A DNA stretch of 64,000 nucleotides, taken from the NCBI GenBank assembly GCA_036346355.1, contig CM070570.1, positions 50,049,592 to 50,113,591 of the forward strand, written 5' to 3'. The translations under genes were made by a program, and so were the position numbers. Source of the DNA: Rhipidocladum racemiflorum. Taxonomy: Eukaryota; Streptophyta; Magnoliopsida; Poales; Poaceae. Below the pieces are notes generated by a model that saw nothing but the letters and a program-made list of their open reading frames with translations, did no database searches and had not been told where the DNA came from. Positions within the stretch are counted from its first letter, which is position 1; every line of letters begins with the position of its first letter. Positions 36,138 to 48,341 of the stretch are shown here, one piece after another.

Positions 36138-36761
36138 ATGATGATGAAGAACAACTACGCCGAGCGTGAAGGAGGCTACGCTGCCGAGTTGTGGCGTATG
36201 CTTCAGTTTCTTGGAGGTTTTGAGAGACCGCTCTACCGAGGGACTACACTCGTGCAGGCAGGACTGGTCATAGGATAGGACGTCAAGATCACAGTGTATG
36301 CCCGGGAGAAGACAAAGTTCAGTCGCCCTTTCCACTTCACCGCCAGGAGGTCTACCTTTGAGATGGGAATCCAGGAGGTGTCGTGTCGAGTGATGCAGCA
36401 GATCGCTCACACCTACTCCAGGGAGCTGGAAGGCACCGTATTCCGTCACCACCCATGCCGAGATAGCAGAGCTCAGCGGAAGCCGATAGAGGATGATGAT
36501 GCTACCGTCACTCACTTAGCCAGATTCGTCGCCGCCCAGGAAGAGCTGATCGACGACATAGTTCAGGAGTTGAAGAAGGCACGTGAGCAGGTTGAGGATG
36601 AGGAGAAGCACTTGGAGAATGCCCATGAGTACGTCGCTTATGCTGCGGAAAGGATCGCAGAACTGGAGACTGCACTGTGTGGGCAGGGCCCTGATCCAGT
36701 GTTGGAGTTGGACGCCCGACCGGAAGAAGCGCGCGTACAAAGAATCCAGATCCAGAGTTAG
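36138..36761 (+). pseudogene. ORF0: conserved pre-gag protein of element A, with one nonsense codon
   Basis: The frame from ATG 36138 carries GGYAAELWRMLQFLGGFERP, then a TAG stop at 36276-36278, then continues in the same frame through MGIQEVS, YSRELEGTVFRHHP, DDDATVTHLARFVAAQEEL and a Glu/Lys-rich heptad-like stretch ending VAYAAERIAELETAL. Element B encodes the same protein without this stop. The product is about 190-210 residues with a likely C-terminal coiled coil. It lies between the primer site and gag, in a different place from any standard gypsy gene. Function is unknown. Extra frames before gag have been described for some rice gypsy elements (recalled, not checked). Confidence 0.75.
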
Positions 36762-36975
36762 AGGAGGACGCCGCGTCGTCAACCACAGCTGCAGTTGCAG
36801 GGCATGGCGATTGTTTCGCGCCTATGCCGCCGCACCCGCCCCGAGGAGGTAGTGGAGGTCTTCTTGACGAGTGAGCGTAGGTTTTTACAGTTGAGACTCC
36901 TTCGTCGAGTCGCGTTATAGAATAAGAGTCACCCTTTAGAGGCGTTGGATTTTCATTGTTCGCTGAGTGTGCAGT

Positions 36976-39135
36976 ATGTGTTGCAAGGCCCTTAGGCAAC
37001 AGATGCAACACGTCACTGCTCAGGCCACCGCTAATCAAGTCAATCAAGGACAACGCCAAAATTCAAGACTGTCAGAGTTCATGAGGACTCATCCACCCAC
37101 TTTCTCCGGGAATGCCAATCCGTTGGAGGCCAATGATTGGCTAAGGTCAATAGAAAGGAAGCTACACATTGCTCAATGCATGGGAAATGAGAAGGTACTC
37201 TATGCTTCTCATCAGTTGGAAGGAACAGCCGCAGAATGGTGGGAGAACTTCTGTGCCACGCAGGATAATCTTCAGGACATCACTTGGGAGGAGTTTACAG
37301 CCGCATTTCGTCAGTATCATGTGCTGGAGGGAATCATGGACCTCAAGAAGGAAGAGTTCAGAGCATTGAAGCAAGGTAATCAGCCGGTGGTCGAATACCT
37401 GAATAAGTTCACACAGCTTGCACATTACGCACCTGAAGATGTAGCGACAGATAAAGCCAGACAGTCTCGCTTCATGAAAGGACTTAACTCAGGACTGCAG
37501 GTGGGACTGATCACCCACACCTTTTCAGATTTCCAGGAGCTTGTGAACAAGGCGCTCATTCTTGAAGATAAGCGCAAGGAACTGGATGAGAACCGAAAGC
37601 GAAGGATGCAACAGCAGGGATCGCGTCAGGGATCGCAACAACGCTTGAGGGTTGCGCCAAATCAGTTTTTCAGATTCCAGCCGCAGAATTCAACAAGGAC
37701 ACCGTCACCAGCACCGAGACCGATCAATCAGAATTATCAGACCCCAGCTCCAGCCAGAAACGCCGCTTCAGGCAGTCAACAGGGGACAGTGAGACGCTGC
37801 TACAACTGCAACGAGCCAGGACACTTCACCAACAGTTGCCCTAAGAAGACAGCAGGAGTGACCCCAGTCTGCTTCAATCTGGGATCCACACCAGCCAGGA
37901 CGCCCGCACTAGGAGCCAACCGAGGGACAGCACAGCCAGGAGCCACGCCCCAGACCATAGTGAGAGGCCGAGTCAACCATGTCACCGCAGAGGCACTTCA
38001 GAATGTTACGGACGTCGTGCTGGGTAAGTTACTTGTCAACTCAGTACCTGCAACAGTTTTGTTTGATTCTGGAGCTTCGCATTCGTTTGTTTCTCAAGGT
38101 TTTGCTGCTAAAAATGATTTGGAGATTGCAAGACTTAAATGCATGCTTTTAGTTCAAACCCCTGGTTCCGAACTCCGAACTAAAGTAGGATGTTCTAGGG
38201 TGAGAATACTAATAGATGGGGTAGAATTCCTAGTGAATCTTATTCTGTTGAAAACCCAGACCTTAGATGTTATCTTGGGAATGGATTGGTTATCCAAGCT
38301 CAAGGCAGTATTGGATTGTGGACGAAGGATTATCTCAGTTGAGAGCCTGTGTGGAAGGAAAGTGGAATTTCAAGCCACCGCCGTTAGAGATGGACAGTTG
38401 ATGGTTAACAGCGCCAAGGCAATCAGCATAGAAGATATCTCAGTAGTGAATGAGTCTCCAGATGTTTTCCCCGAAGATCTACCTGGTATGCCGCCAGACA
38501 GAGACATAGAGTTTGTGATCGAGTTAGTGCCTGGAACATCACCGATAGTAAAGAGACCTTATCGGATGTCCACCGAAGAATTGGTAGAGATGAAGAAACA
38601 TCTTGAAGAGTTGATGGAGAAAGGATTCATCAGACCAAGTTCGTCGCTGTGGGGAGCGCCAGTTTTGTTCGTCAAGAAAAAGGACGGGAGTTTCAGGATG
38701 TGCATTGACTACCGTGCACTCAATGAAGTCACCGTGAAGAATAAGTAACCGCTACCCAGGATTGATGATCTGTTTGATCAGCTGAGAGGAGCCGGAGTTT
38801 TTTTCAAGATTGATCTGAGATCGGGATACCACCAGTGGAAGATCCGATCGGAAGATATACCGAAGACCGCATTCTCGTCAAGATATGGACATTACGAGTT
38901 TACAGTTATGTCCTTTGGTTTGACGAATGCGCCAGCCTATTTCATGAATATGATGAACAAGGTGTTCATGGAGTATTTGGACAAGTTTGTTGTTGTGTTC
39001 ATAGATGATATCTTAATCTACTCCAAGACAGAGGATGAACATGCCGAGCACTTGAGGCGAGTTTTGGAAAAGCTGAGGGAGCAGCAACTCTTCGCCAAGT
39101 TCAGCAAGTGTGACTTTTGGAAGGACAAGGTGGAG
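36976..39135 (+). pseudogene. Element A Gag-protease-RT, 5' part up to the element B insertion
   Basis: In order: Gag core (THPPTFSGNANPLEANDWL near 37085, YHVLEGIMDLKKEEF), CCHC knuckle CYNCNEPGHFTNSC (37799), aspartic protease LFDSGASHSFVS (38063) and ILGMDWLSKL (38274), linker FPEDLPGMPP, then RT from KRPYRMS to FIDDILIYSK (39000). TAA at 38746-38748 replaces the Tyr codon of the KYPLPRIDD motif, as element B shows. The true gag start is missing: about 290 bp present in B are deleted at about 36990, so the ATG at 36976 is not the native start. The frame runs into element B after KDKVE and resumes at 51832. Confidence 0.92.
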
Positions 39136-42100
39136 TGTCGGGACCCCGAATTTCCAAATCCGGACCCTCTGTGTATTCAGCACTAGTCCAGGAACGCGCT
39201 AGTGCACACAGTCTTAACATTGGTAAATATCACAATCATACCACTCGATACCAATAAAGTACTTTATTTAAATAACCAAACTGGTTACTCGACCTTATGG
39301 CCAAGTTACAAATATATGCCTCGCAAGGCAAAACTTATTAAAAGAGAGATAATAGCAGCGGAAAATCAAATAACTTCGTGGCGCCATCCAGTATACCACA
39401 GGCAACTGACTGGGCTCGCTTCCCTAAGTAGACGGATCCTCCTGAAGTTCCTCCTCCACAGCTGGCGTAGTCTCCTCTTCATCTGATGTTGTGTTGAGGC
39501 AAGGGTGAGTACTTGGTACTCAGCAAGTCATGCACAGAATGCAAGCTAATATACTATATGCATGGCTTGGTACAAAGGAATAGCTCAAGGTATATTTGCA
39601 GTAAACAGCATTTGAAAAGTAATATAAGTAGATTCGAAAGCAGTAGAAATAAGTAAAGCATAAATAACTTTTTAAGAAGTTTGGTAAACATTTTCCCCAT
39701 CCTAAACCACACTTCCATCATCTTCATTATTAAACCAACCCAACCTTTCAAACCAAAGTTATTTTGAGAAAATCTAACCCTTGACTGTAATTCCCGAGCA
39801 ATGTCCAATACCGTGGACTCGGCTATTCGAATAGATTCTAAACTCTGCAGAGGTTATGCACTTTACCCACAAGATACAGTCAAACACCACAAAGGCGAGT
39901 TCCCGTAACAAAGCCTTTCGGAAGCCTCAAACAACACAGGTGGTCCTCTCCGGTTCGTGCTCTACACCATCCCTTCCCTTAGCCAAGGCGAAGTATGGGA
40001 CCAACACACCGTTAGATGGGTATCTGGCCACAACCACGATACGCTCCCCCGTACAATCACACAAACGGTGTAATTGACACCCTGAGGCTCCACAAGTGAG
40101 TCCTTAGCGACTTAGTCAACTAGGGCCGTCCCATTCCGACCATGTGGTTGCAAGTATGACCCGATTCAAAGGCTTGCAAGGTTAAGTCCTTAGAGTGACC
40201 AGGGCAAGACTACCCGAAGAACCAAATCAACATCCCGATTGCCACACTGCCCACTCCTGGACATTACTCTTGCCACATGCCCCTGGCCGAAATCGCTTAT
40301 CAAACCCCAGTTGATTACCATGCACCACGTGCCATCAATATCACATGATACCTTTCCAAAACAGGTTCAATATATCATTAGGTCAATATTAACATTTGAT
40401 TGTCCAAAATCATGTCATGAGCACGTAGCAGGTCTAAGCAGTGTACTACAACGGTCTAAACCCATGTTGGCGATTTAATAATGTCCAACTAGTAATCCAC
40501 AACTAGGGTGACAAGGGTCATGGCACATACTTAAATAATCAAGGTGTCATACAGCAAATTGGTACTTATCTAACCCCCATGTTTAAACCAAGTATCTTTC
40601 TAATTGAACTAGCATGCAATAGTTTAAATCAAAATAGATTTCGAAATAGGATCAACATGGTCAAAGCACAACTTGCCTTCAAAAAGTACTTGCTCTTGGT
40701 CTTGAGTTGGATCCTGAGTCAACACTTCTCCTTCGAATCCTTCCGGCACTTCAACGTCTACTCGTAAAGCGTGCAAATAGCAAAACACAAATAAACAATA
40801 GGCAAAAACATCCCAAAACTCCAAATAAAATCCATAAACAGAGAGAACATAATTTTCTGGATTTTTAGAAACTGGAATAAATCAAATTTGGAGTTAAGAC
40901 GCAAAAGTTATGATTATTTAAAGTTTAAATAATCAATTAAATAATTTTACGGAGAAAAACTTTAGTCCAAAAATTAAATAAAATTCTTATTTAGGTAGAT
41001 CTCAATTTAATACAAATTTAGAAATTTGAATCACTCAAATCGGAGTTGAAACGCAAAAGTTATAAGCGTTTGAAGTTTTGAAATTCAAATCAATTAATAA
41101 ACCGAGTTATTAAATCATTTTCTTTTCGGAAATTAATTATGGCGTCGGCATGGACACGTGGCAGCCTCGATTGGTTGGTGGCGTCGGCCGGTCCATGGAC
41201 TCGGTCCACGCTCGGCTCGGGTCTCATCAGTGGACTCGGTCCACGACTCTACGTGTCGGCCCGACATGTGGGCCCACCGGGTAGCGTCAGCTGGCGGCGT
41301 CGGCGGGCTCGGCCACGGTCGGCGGCGGTGGGACCCACCGATGGCGTCATGGATGGCGTCCGCAGTGCGATCGCCGACACGCGGGCCCCGTGTCGGTGGC
41401 CACTGCGCCAGCGTCAGACGACTGGCGACCGCGTCGGTCAACTTCCCGACACGTGGCGCAATCACGGCCGTTGGTTTGAAAATCAACGGCGCGGATTAGA
41501 TCCAGGGTTAACACGTTGAAACTACTCGTTGATCGTGGGCGTTCGATTTAGATCGGACGGTCGGATCTAATCTGTAATAACACTACTACAAAGACGTGGC
41601 AATTGTGAACCGCTGGATCTTGATCCAGCGGTCCAGATCAATCGGGTTGGGGACACGTGAACTCACCTCAACCGTCCGATCTGGATCGGCGGTTCACCGA
41701 GCTCGCGAAGTCCGGCGATGGCGCGCGAGGCTTGGGCACCGGAGGCGAAACGGCAGCGAACCCGGCGGCGTTTGGGGTTGCTCGGCGAGATGAATCCTTC
41801 CTTCAGTGCGTCTCGTCACGGTGGTTCCGGATCTGGGCTCCCTTCGGCGGAAGGCAGCCAGACGGCGGCGGAATCGGCGTTCAACCGTGCGCGCAGGGCT
41901 CCAACTCGGCCCGAGCACGTCACGAACCGGCGGCGGCTTTCGAGGCGAGATGGCTCGAGGAACGGAGTGCGCAAAGATGAGGGCAACCTCGGGACGTCTC
42001 ACGCTTTAAATAGCCTCGGCGTTCGTGCCCGAGGCGAAACCTAATTCTACACGGCGGCGGCGCTGGCGTGGAGTCCTGGCTTCGAACTTCGGCGGAGACG

Positions 42101-42631
42101 ACGACGCTCGGCCCACGTGGCACGATCAACGGCCACGATCACGCGGCGATCGGATCCGGGCGGATACGGCTCGAACCGTGACGGCGGATCTCACCGTTTG
42201 GATCTTGATCCGACGGTTGGGATTCATTAGGGTTGGGAATTTGGTTTGATCGAGTCAATCGGCTCGGTCGGACTCGAGTCCGACTCGGGTTCCGACTTCG
42301 ATCGGATGAAACGATACTTGACCCGAGTTGAATTTCCAGCGATTTAATATTTAAAATAATTCCCGATAATTCATTTAATTCATTAAAAATAGCAAAAGAC
42401 TTCGAGAAAAATTCGGAAAAATTTTGGAAAATACTCTGGGTCATTTTGGACTCAAATAAAATATTTCCAACAAAATTTTATTTGCAAAATTAAATTCTTT
42501 AATTATTTCAAAATGAAATAAATTCAAATAAATTCCAAATAAATCCAAATAAATTCCAGAAAATTCCAAAAATTCACCAAAGTGCCAAATCACACATGAA
42601 TTTAAGAAAAGCAAAATTTTGGGGTGTTACA
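39136..42631 (-). repeat. 3' LTR of element B, 3,496 bp
   Basis: Plus-strand ends are TGTCGGGACCCCGAA and GGGGTGTTACA. It contains the palindromes at 39823-39852 and the exon-like blocks at 40677-40757 and 39424-39482 on the minus strand. A TATA-like TATTTAAA box (minus) lies near 42004-42011. Confidence 0.95.
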
Positions 42632-42645
42632 AACCTCCCCCCCTT
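42632..42645 (-). promoter_or_regulatory. Polypurine tract of element B
   Basis: On the minus strand AAGGGGGGAGGTT directly precedes the TGTAACACC start of the 3' LTR. It primes plus-strand synthesis. Confidence 0.9.
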
Positions 42646-42677
42646 AATAGAATCTCGTCCCCGAGATTCAGGGCTTA

Positions 42678-45600
42678 CTAAAGGAATAGGTTTGGAAACT
42701 CTTTCTTCAAATCCTCTTCGCGCTCCCAAGTCGCTTCGCTCTCTGCATGGTTACTCCACTGAATCCTACAGAAACGGGTTGACTTATTTCTGGTTTCTCG
42801 ATCCATTGTGTCTAGAATCCTCACGGGATGTTCCTTATAAGTCAAATCCTCTTGCAACTCAATTGACTCTAGCGGTGTCTGTTCCTCAGGAACTCGAAGA
42901 CACTTCTTTAACTGGGACACATGGAATACATCATGTACTCCTGCTAACGACTGTGGCAACTCCAGCTGATAAGCAACTTCGCCTCTGCGGCTCAAAACCT
43001 TAAATGGTCCAACATAACGGGGTGCAAGTTTCCCTTTGGCATGGAACCTCTTAACTCCCCTGAGAGGCGTAACTCCAAGGTAAACAAAGTCTTCTGGTTC
43101 AAAACTCAAATCTCGGCGACGATTGTCAGCATAACTCTTTTGTCGTGATTGGGCTATCTTCAACCTTTCCCTAATCATAGCGACCGTTTCTTGACCTCTT
43201 GAAGAATATCAGGCCCAAAGACACGGCGCCACGGTCTCATTCCAATTCAATGGCGTCCGACAGTGGTCGACCATACAAAGGCCTCAAAAGGTGACATCTC
43301 AGAACTAGCCTCGATAACTATTGTTGTAACTGAACTCGGCATACGGCAAACTCTTATCCCAAGAGGTAGCATAAGCTAATGCACAAGCTCTCAACATATC
43401 CTCGAATCTGGTTGACTCTTTCTGGCCTGTCCATCCGTCTGCATGGATGATAAGGTGCATCTTGAAGTTCAAACGGGTTCCCATGACTTCATGCAACTTA
43501 TTCCGTAACCTTGAGGTAAATTGGGTACCTCTCGTCCGATACAATCCTCTTTGGCACTCCGTGCAAAGCAGACAATCGATCATGTACAATTACGCTAATT
43601 TATCTCCCGAGTAAGTGGTCTTCACGGGGATAAAATGGGCTACTTTAGTCAAGCGATCCACTATAACCCATATGGAGTCATAACCTCCTTGAGTCTTCGG
43701 CAAACCGGTAATGAAATCCATTCCGATTTCCTCCCACTTCCACTCGTATTTTCAGCGGTTGTAGCAATCCTCGCTGTGGTCTCTGATGCATTGCCTTGAC
43801 TCTCTGGCATACGTCGCACAATGCAACATGCTCGGCAACTTCACGTTTCATACTCGGCCACCAGAATCTCTCCTTCAGATCCTGATACATCTTGGCGCTT
43901 CCAGGATGAATTGAGTACTTAGAGTCATGGGCTTCTTCCAGAATCAGTTGCTTTAACTCCTTTTTGTTAGGCACACAAATACGATCCTTCATCCATAACG
44001 TGCCTTGCTCATCCAACTTGAAGTCCTCTGCCTTGCCTTCCTCCTTGATGGACTTAATCCTGCGGATCTTGTCATCATCCTTCTGTCCTCCTCGAATCTG
44101 ATCCTCTAGGGTAGGTTTTACTTCTAATGCGGCCAAGAATCCACTAGGTACAACCTCAATCTTCGTTTTCTGAAAGTCCTCACATAACTCATCTTGATTT
44201 GTGGCTAGCAACATACTCACGGTATGGCTTTTCCGACTCAGAGTATCGGCTACTACGTTGGCCTTCCCGGGATGGTAATGGATTCCAACATTATAGTCCT
44301 TGATCAACTCTAACCATCTCCTCTGCCTCATATTCAGATCCGACTGGGTGAATATGTACTTAAGGCTCTTATGATCCGTATATACTTCACATCTGCTTTC
44401 CAATCGATAGTGGCGCCATATCTTCAAAGCATGCACTACGGCTAACTCTAAGTCATGTGTCGGATAATTTTCCTCATGCGGCCTCAATCGCCTTGATGCA
44501 TAAGCGGCGACCTTTCCATTACGCATCGACACACATCCAAGTCCTTGGCGCGATGCGTCACAATAAATATCGAAGCTTTGAGCAACATCCGGTAGAACTA
44601 ACACCGGTCTGATGTCAATCGCTTCTTCGGCTCTGAAATCCTTTCTCACATTCTGTCGTCCATGCTAACTTCTTTTCCTTCTTCAGCAATTGCGTTAGAG
44701 GTTTCGCGATTGTCGAGAAGCCTTCGATGTCGCGGCGGTAGTATCCTTCCATTCGAAGGAAACTCCGAATCTGGGTCACCGTCTTTGGTCGCTCCCAATG
44801 TAACACAGCTTCTACTTTGCTTGGATCTACGGCGACTCCTTCTGCGGTCATTACATGTCCAAGAAACTCCACCTTGTCCTTCCAAAAATCACACTTGCTT
44901 GAACTTGGCGAAAAGTTGCTTTGTTCCTCGACTTTTCCAAAACTCGCCTTAAGTGTTCGGCATGTTCATCCTCCTGCCTTGGAGTAGATTAGGATATCAT
45001 CTATGAACACGACGACAAACTTGTCCAAATATTCCATGAACACCTTATTCATCATATTCATGAAATAATTTGGCGCATTAAATCGACCCAAAGGACATAA
45101 CTGTAAACTCGTAATGTCCATATCTTGACGAGAATGTAGTCTTCGGAATATCTTCTGATCGGATCTTCAACTGATGGTATCCCGATCTCAGATCAATCTT
45201 GGAGAAAACTCTGGCTCCTCTCAACTGATCAAACAAATCATCAATCCTGGGTAGTGGATACTTATTCTTCACGGTGACTTCATTGAGTGCACGGTAGTCA
45301 ATGCACATCCTGAAACTTCCGTCCTTTTTCTTGACAAACAAAACTGGTGCTCCCCACGGCGACGAACTCGGTTTGATAAATCCTTTCTCCATTAACTCTT
45401 CTAGTCAAGCTTCTTCATCTCTACCAACTCCTCGGTGGACATCCGATAGGGTCTCTTTGCTATCGGTCTTGTACCCGGTACAAGCTCTATCACAAACTCT
45501 ATGTCCCTGTCTCGCGGCATACCAGGTAGATCTTCGGAAAAACATCGGGTACTCATTCACTACTTTGGGACATCCTCTATGCTGATTGCCTTGGTACTGT

Positions 45601-46049
45601 TAACCATCAAGCTGTCCATCTCTAAGCTGCAGTGGCTTGAAATTCTACTTTCTTCCCACACGGGCTCTCAATCGAGATAGTCCTCCGTCCACAATCCAAT
45701 ACGGCCTTGTGCTTGGATAACCAATCCATTCCCAATATGACGTCTAAGGTGCAGGTCTCCAAAATTATAAGGTTTGCTAGGAACTCTATTCCACCTATCG
45801 AGTATTCTCACCGGAACATCCTACTTTTGTTCGGAGTTCGGAACCGTGGGTTTGAACTAAAAGCATGCACTTAAGTCTTGCAATTCTCAAATCATTTCTA
45901 GTAGCAAAGCCTTGCGAAACAAGCGAATGCGAAGCTCGAGTCAAACAAAGCTGTTGCAGTCTTGAGTTAACAAGTAACTTACCCGACGACGTCCGTAGCA
46001 TTCTCAGTAGTGCATCTGCGGTGACATGGTTGACTCGGCCTCTCACCAC
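42678..46049 (-). pseudogene. Element B protease, RT, RNase H, integrase and chromodomain, frameshifted
   Basis: Reading from high to low coordinates: a degenerate protease (45795-46049); RT with MEKGFIKPSSSPWGAPV, MCIDYRALNEV and KYPLPRIDDLFDQL (45078-45392); thumb and connection FLGHVMTAEGVAV (44615-44872); RNase H YCDASRQGLGCV and TDHKSLKYIFTQ, then the integrase HHCC zinc finger with CDVCQRVKAM (43678-44649); part of the integrase core (43305-43589); and the integrase C-terminus with a chromodomain ending HAESEATWEREEDLKKEFP (42678-43178). At least five frame changes separate the blocks. Several fall in CG-rich words that are intact in A, so some may be sequence errors. Confidence 0.92.
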
Positions 46050-47120
46050 GGTCTGCAGGGTGTGGCTCCTGGTCTTTGGCGTCCCTAGCTGGGGTGGTTC
46101 CTAGGTTGAAGCGAATCGGGTCACTCCTGCTGTCTTCTTTGGACAAGCTGTTGGCAAAGTGTCCTGGCTCGTTGCGATTGTAGCAGCGTCTCACTATTCC
46201 TTCTTGTTGCACGGAGTAGCGTTTCTAGCGGGGCTGGGTGCAGTAGTTTTGATTGACAGGTCTTGGTGGGGATGGTGTCCTTGTTGCATTCTCGTGGTTG
46301 GAATCAAGAATTGATTTGGTGCAACTCTCAAGCGCTATGCGTTCCCTGGCGTGATCCTTCTTTGTTGCATCCTGCGCTTCTGTTCTCATCCAGTTCCTTG
46401 CGCTTGTCCTCAAGAATAAGCGCCTTATTCACCAGCTCTTGGAAATCTGGAAAGGTGTGGGTGATCAACCCTACTTGCAATCTGAGTTGAGTCCCTTCAT
46501 AAAGCGAGGCATGCGGATTTATCTGTCGCTACATCCTCGAGGTGTGTAGCGTGCTAGGCTATGTGAACTTGTTCGGGTAGTCGACCACTGGCTGATTACC
46601 TTGTTTGATGCTCTGAACTCCTCCTTCTTAAGGTCCATGATTCCTTCAGGCCACGTGATCTTGTCGAATGCATTTGTGAACTCTTCCCAAGTGATATCTT
46701 GAGGGTTCTCTGCGTGTACACGAAGTTCTCCCACCATTCGGCAATGTTCCTTCCACTGATGATGAAGCGTAGAGTACCTTCTCATTTCCTATGCATTGAG
46801 CTATGTGTAGCTTCCTCTCGATTGATCTTAACCAATCATCGGCCTCCAATGGATTGGCATTCCCAGAGAAAGTGGGTGGGTGAGTTCTCATGAACTCGAT
46901 AGTCTTGTATTCGGCGTGGTCCCCGATTAACTTGATTAGCGTGGCCTGGCAGGACGTGCTGCATTTGTTGCATCATAGCATGCATCAATCGAGTCTGGGC
47001 AGCAAGAAAAGCTCGAAATTCTGCATATCCAGTGGCGGTCTTTGGTGCTCCATCATTGGGGTTTTCTGCTGGGCGAGAACCACTCCCATTGCTTCCAAAG
47101 TTTCCACGGGTGTTCACCAT
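46050..47120 (-). pseudogene. Element B gag, frameshifted
   Basis: ATG is at 47118-47120. The N-terminus MVNTRGNFGSNGSGSRPAEN is missing from A. It continues through RAFLAAQTRLMHAMMQQMQH, THPPTFSGNANPLEADDWL and HIAQCIGNEKVLYAS. The CCHC knuckle reads CYNRNEPGHF with Arg in place of the second Cys, which would prevent zinc binding if real. Indels break it into five or more frames. Confidence 0.88.
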
Positions 47121-47552
47121 CTGTCGATTTGCTCTAGGTTTAGAGATGAGAGGGAAGCAAGAATAGACAAGTAATATGGAACTTATTCGGGGCGAAAGGG
47201 GTAACCTTAAGGTCCAACTTTATTATTGATATTAATAGCTTGGTATGGTTGCTTACAATGCCTAAGGGCCTTGCAACACATACTGCACACTCAGCAAACA
47301 AAGCAAATCCAAATCGAACTAATTCTGGAGTCTACGCCTAAAGGGTGACTCTTTATTCTATGACGCGACTCGGCGAAGGAGTCTCACTATAGAACCTATG
47401 CTCACTCATCGAGAAAACCTCCACGGCACGAGTGCAGGGTCTTTGTGGCATAGGCGTAGCTTGATCGCCATGTCCGGCCCGTGTCCTCTGTGGTAGTCGA
47501 AGAAGCGATGTCCTCGTCGAGATCTGACTCCTCCGGATCTGGCTCGTGTAGC

Positions 47553-48122
47553 TCAAATCTTGGCTCTGGAGTGCAGTCCGTACAAGGTCATCTCCAACTC
47601 GTCAATCCTTCGTAGAAGGTGTGCCACATACTCTTGAGCTTCCCGCCATCTATTCTTCTCTGTCGTGATCTCCTTGCGGGCCTTCTGTAGCTCCTTGCTT
47701 GTATTATCTAGTACATCCTCCTGGGCGACGACAAATCGTGCCAACTGTGTAACCGTGGCATCCTCATCCTGAATCGCCTTCGGGTCAAGAAGGTTATCGC
47801 TGCGCGGATGATAACGGAACACCGTACTCTCCAACTCTCTGGCGTAGACACGGGTAATGTGCCGCATCGCTCGTCGTGACACCTCTTGGATACCCATATG
47901 CATTGTAGACCTCCTGGCAGTGCAGTGTATCGGGCGATTGCCTGGGCCCTTCTTCCTAGCAGGTACCTCAATCTTCACATCACAAGCCTTGATCAATCCC
48001 GCTTGTCTGATCACTTCTACTTGGTATTGGGGCTTCTCAAAATCTCCGAGAGTTTGTAGCATATGCCAAAGTTCCGCGGCGTGACCAACTCCCAGATCAA
48101 CGTAGTTGAACTCTTCCTCCAT
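47553..48122 (-). CDS. ORF0 of element B: intact 189-residue pre-gag protein of unknown function
   Basis: This is the one uninterrupted long frame of element B. It runs from ATG at 48122 to a stop near 47553. Segments shared with the copy in A are AAELWHMLQTLGDFEKP, QAGLIKACDVKIEV, TARRST, MGIQEVSRRAMRHI, RELESTVFRYHP, DEDATVTQLARFVVAQEDVL and a C-terminal charged helix (KELQKARKEITTEKNRWREA, then YVAHLLRRIDELEMTLYG) with coiled-coil character. There is no signal peptide, zinc finger or enzymatic motif I recognise. It lies 200 bp inside the primer site and 430 bp before gag. The intervening sequence contains no other gene. Conservation of both sequence and position in two copies supports a real protein, perhaps an accessory or Gag-interacting factor (inference). 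Confidence 0.8.
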   Translation of the reverse strand: MEEEFNYVDLGVGHAAELWHMLQTLGDFEKPQYQVEVIRQAGLIKACDVKIEVPARKKGPGNRPIHCTARRSTMHMGIQEVSRRAMRHITRVYARELESTVFRYHPRSDNLLDPKAIQDEDATVTQLARFVVAQEDVLDNTSKELQKARKEITTEKNRWREAQEYVAHLLRRIDELEMTLYGLHSRAKI

Positions 48123-48325
48123 CTGTCACAAGAGTGCTTACGTGAGAACTCGAAATTTTTGAATTGTGACAAGGTAAGGAAAAATTTCAGCAAGAGACAA
48201 GAAAAGAGAGAAGGGGATAAGTCGAGATGTCATTTCTTATCTTGACAAACTTTTAGCTTTTAGAAAATAGGTTTTATCCTCACTACGACCATTCTAGCTT
48301 AGGGTTGAGCCTACGGTCAAGTATG

Positions 48326-48337
48326 GCTCTGATACCA
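48326..48337 (-). promoter_or_regulatory. Primer binding site of element B (initiator tRNA-Met)
   Basis: GCTCTGATACCA on the plus strand, so TGGTATCAGAGC on the element strand, four bases inside the 5' LTR. Confidence 0.93.
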
Positions 48338-48341
48338 CCTC

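Noticed and set aside
36508..37059. 183-codon minus-strand frame opposite ORF0 and gag
   Set aside because: Shadow of the ORF0 and gag coding strand; no matching frame is kept in element B.
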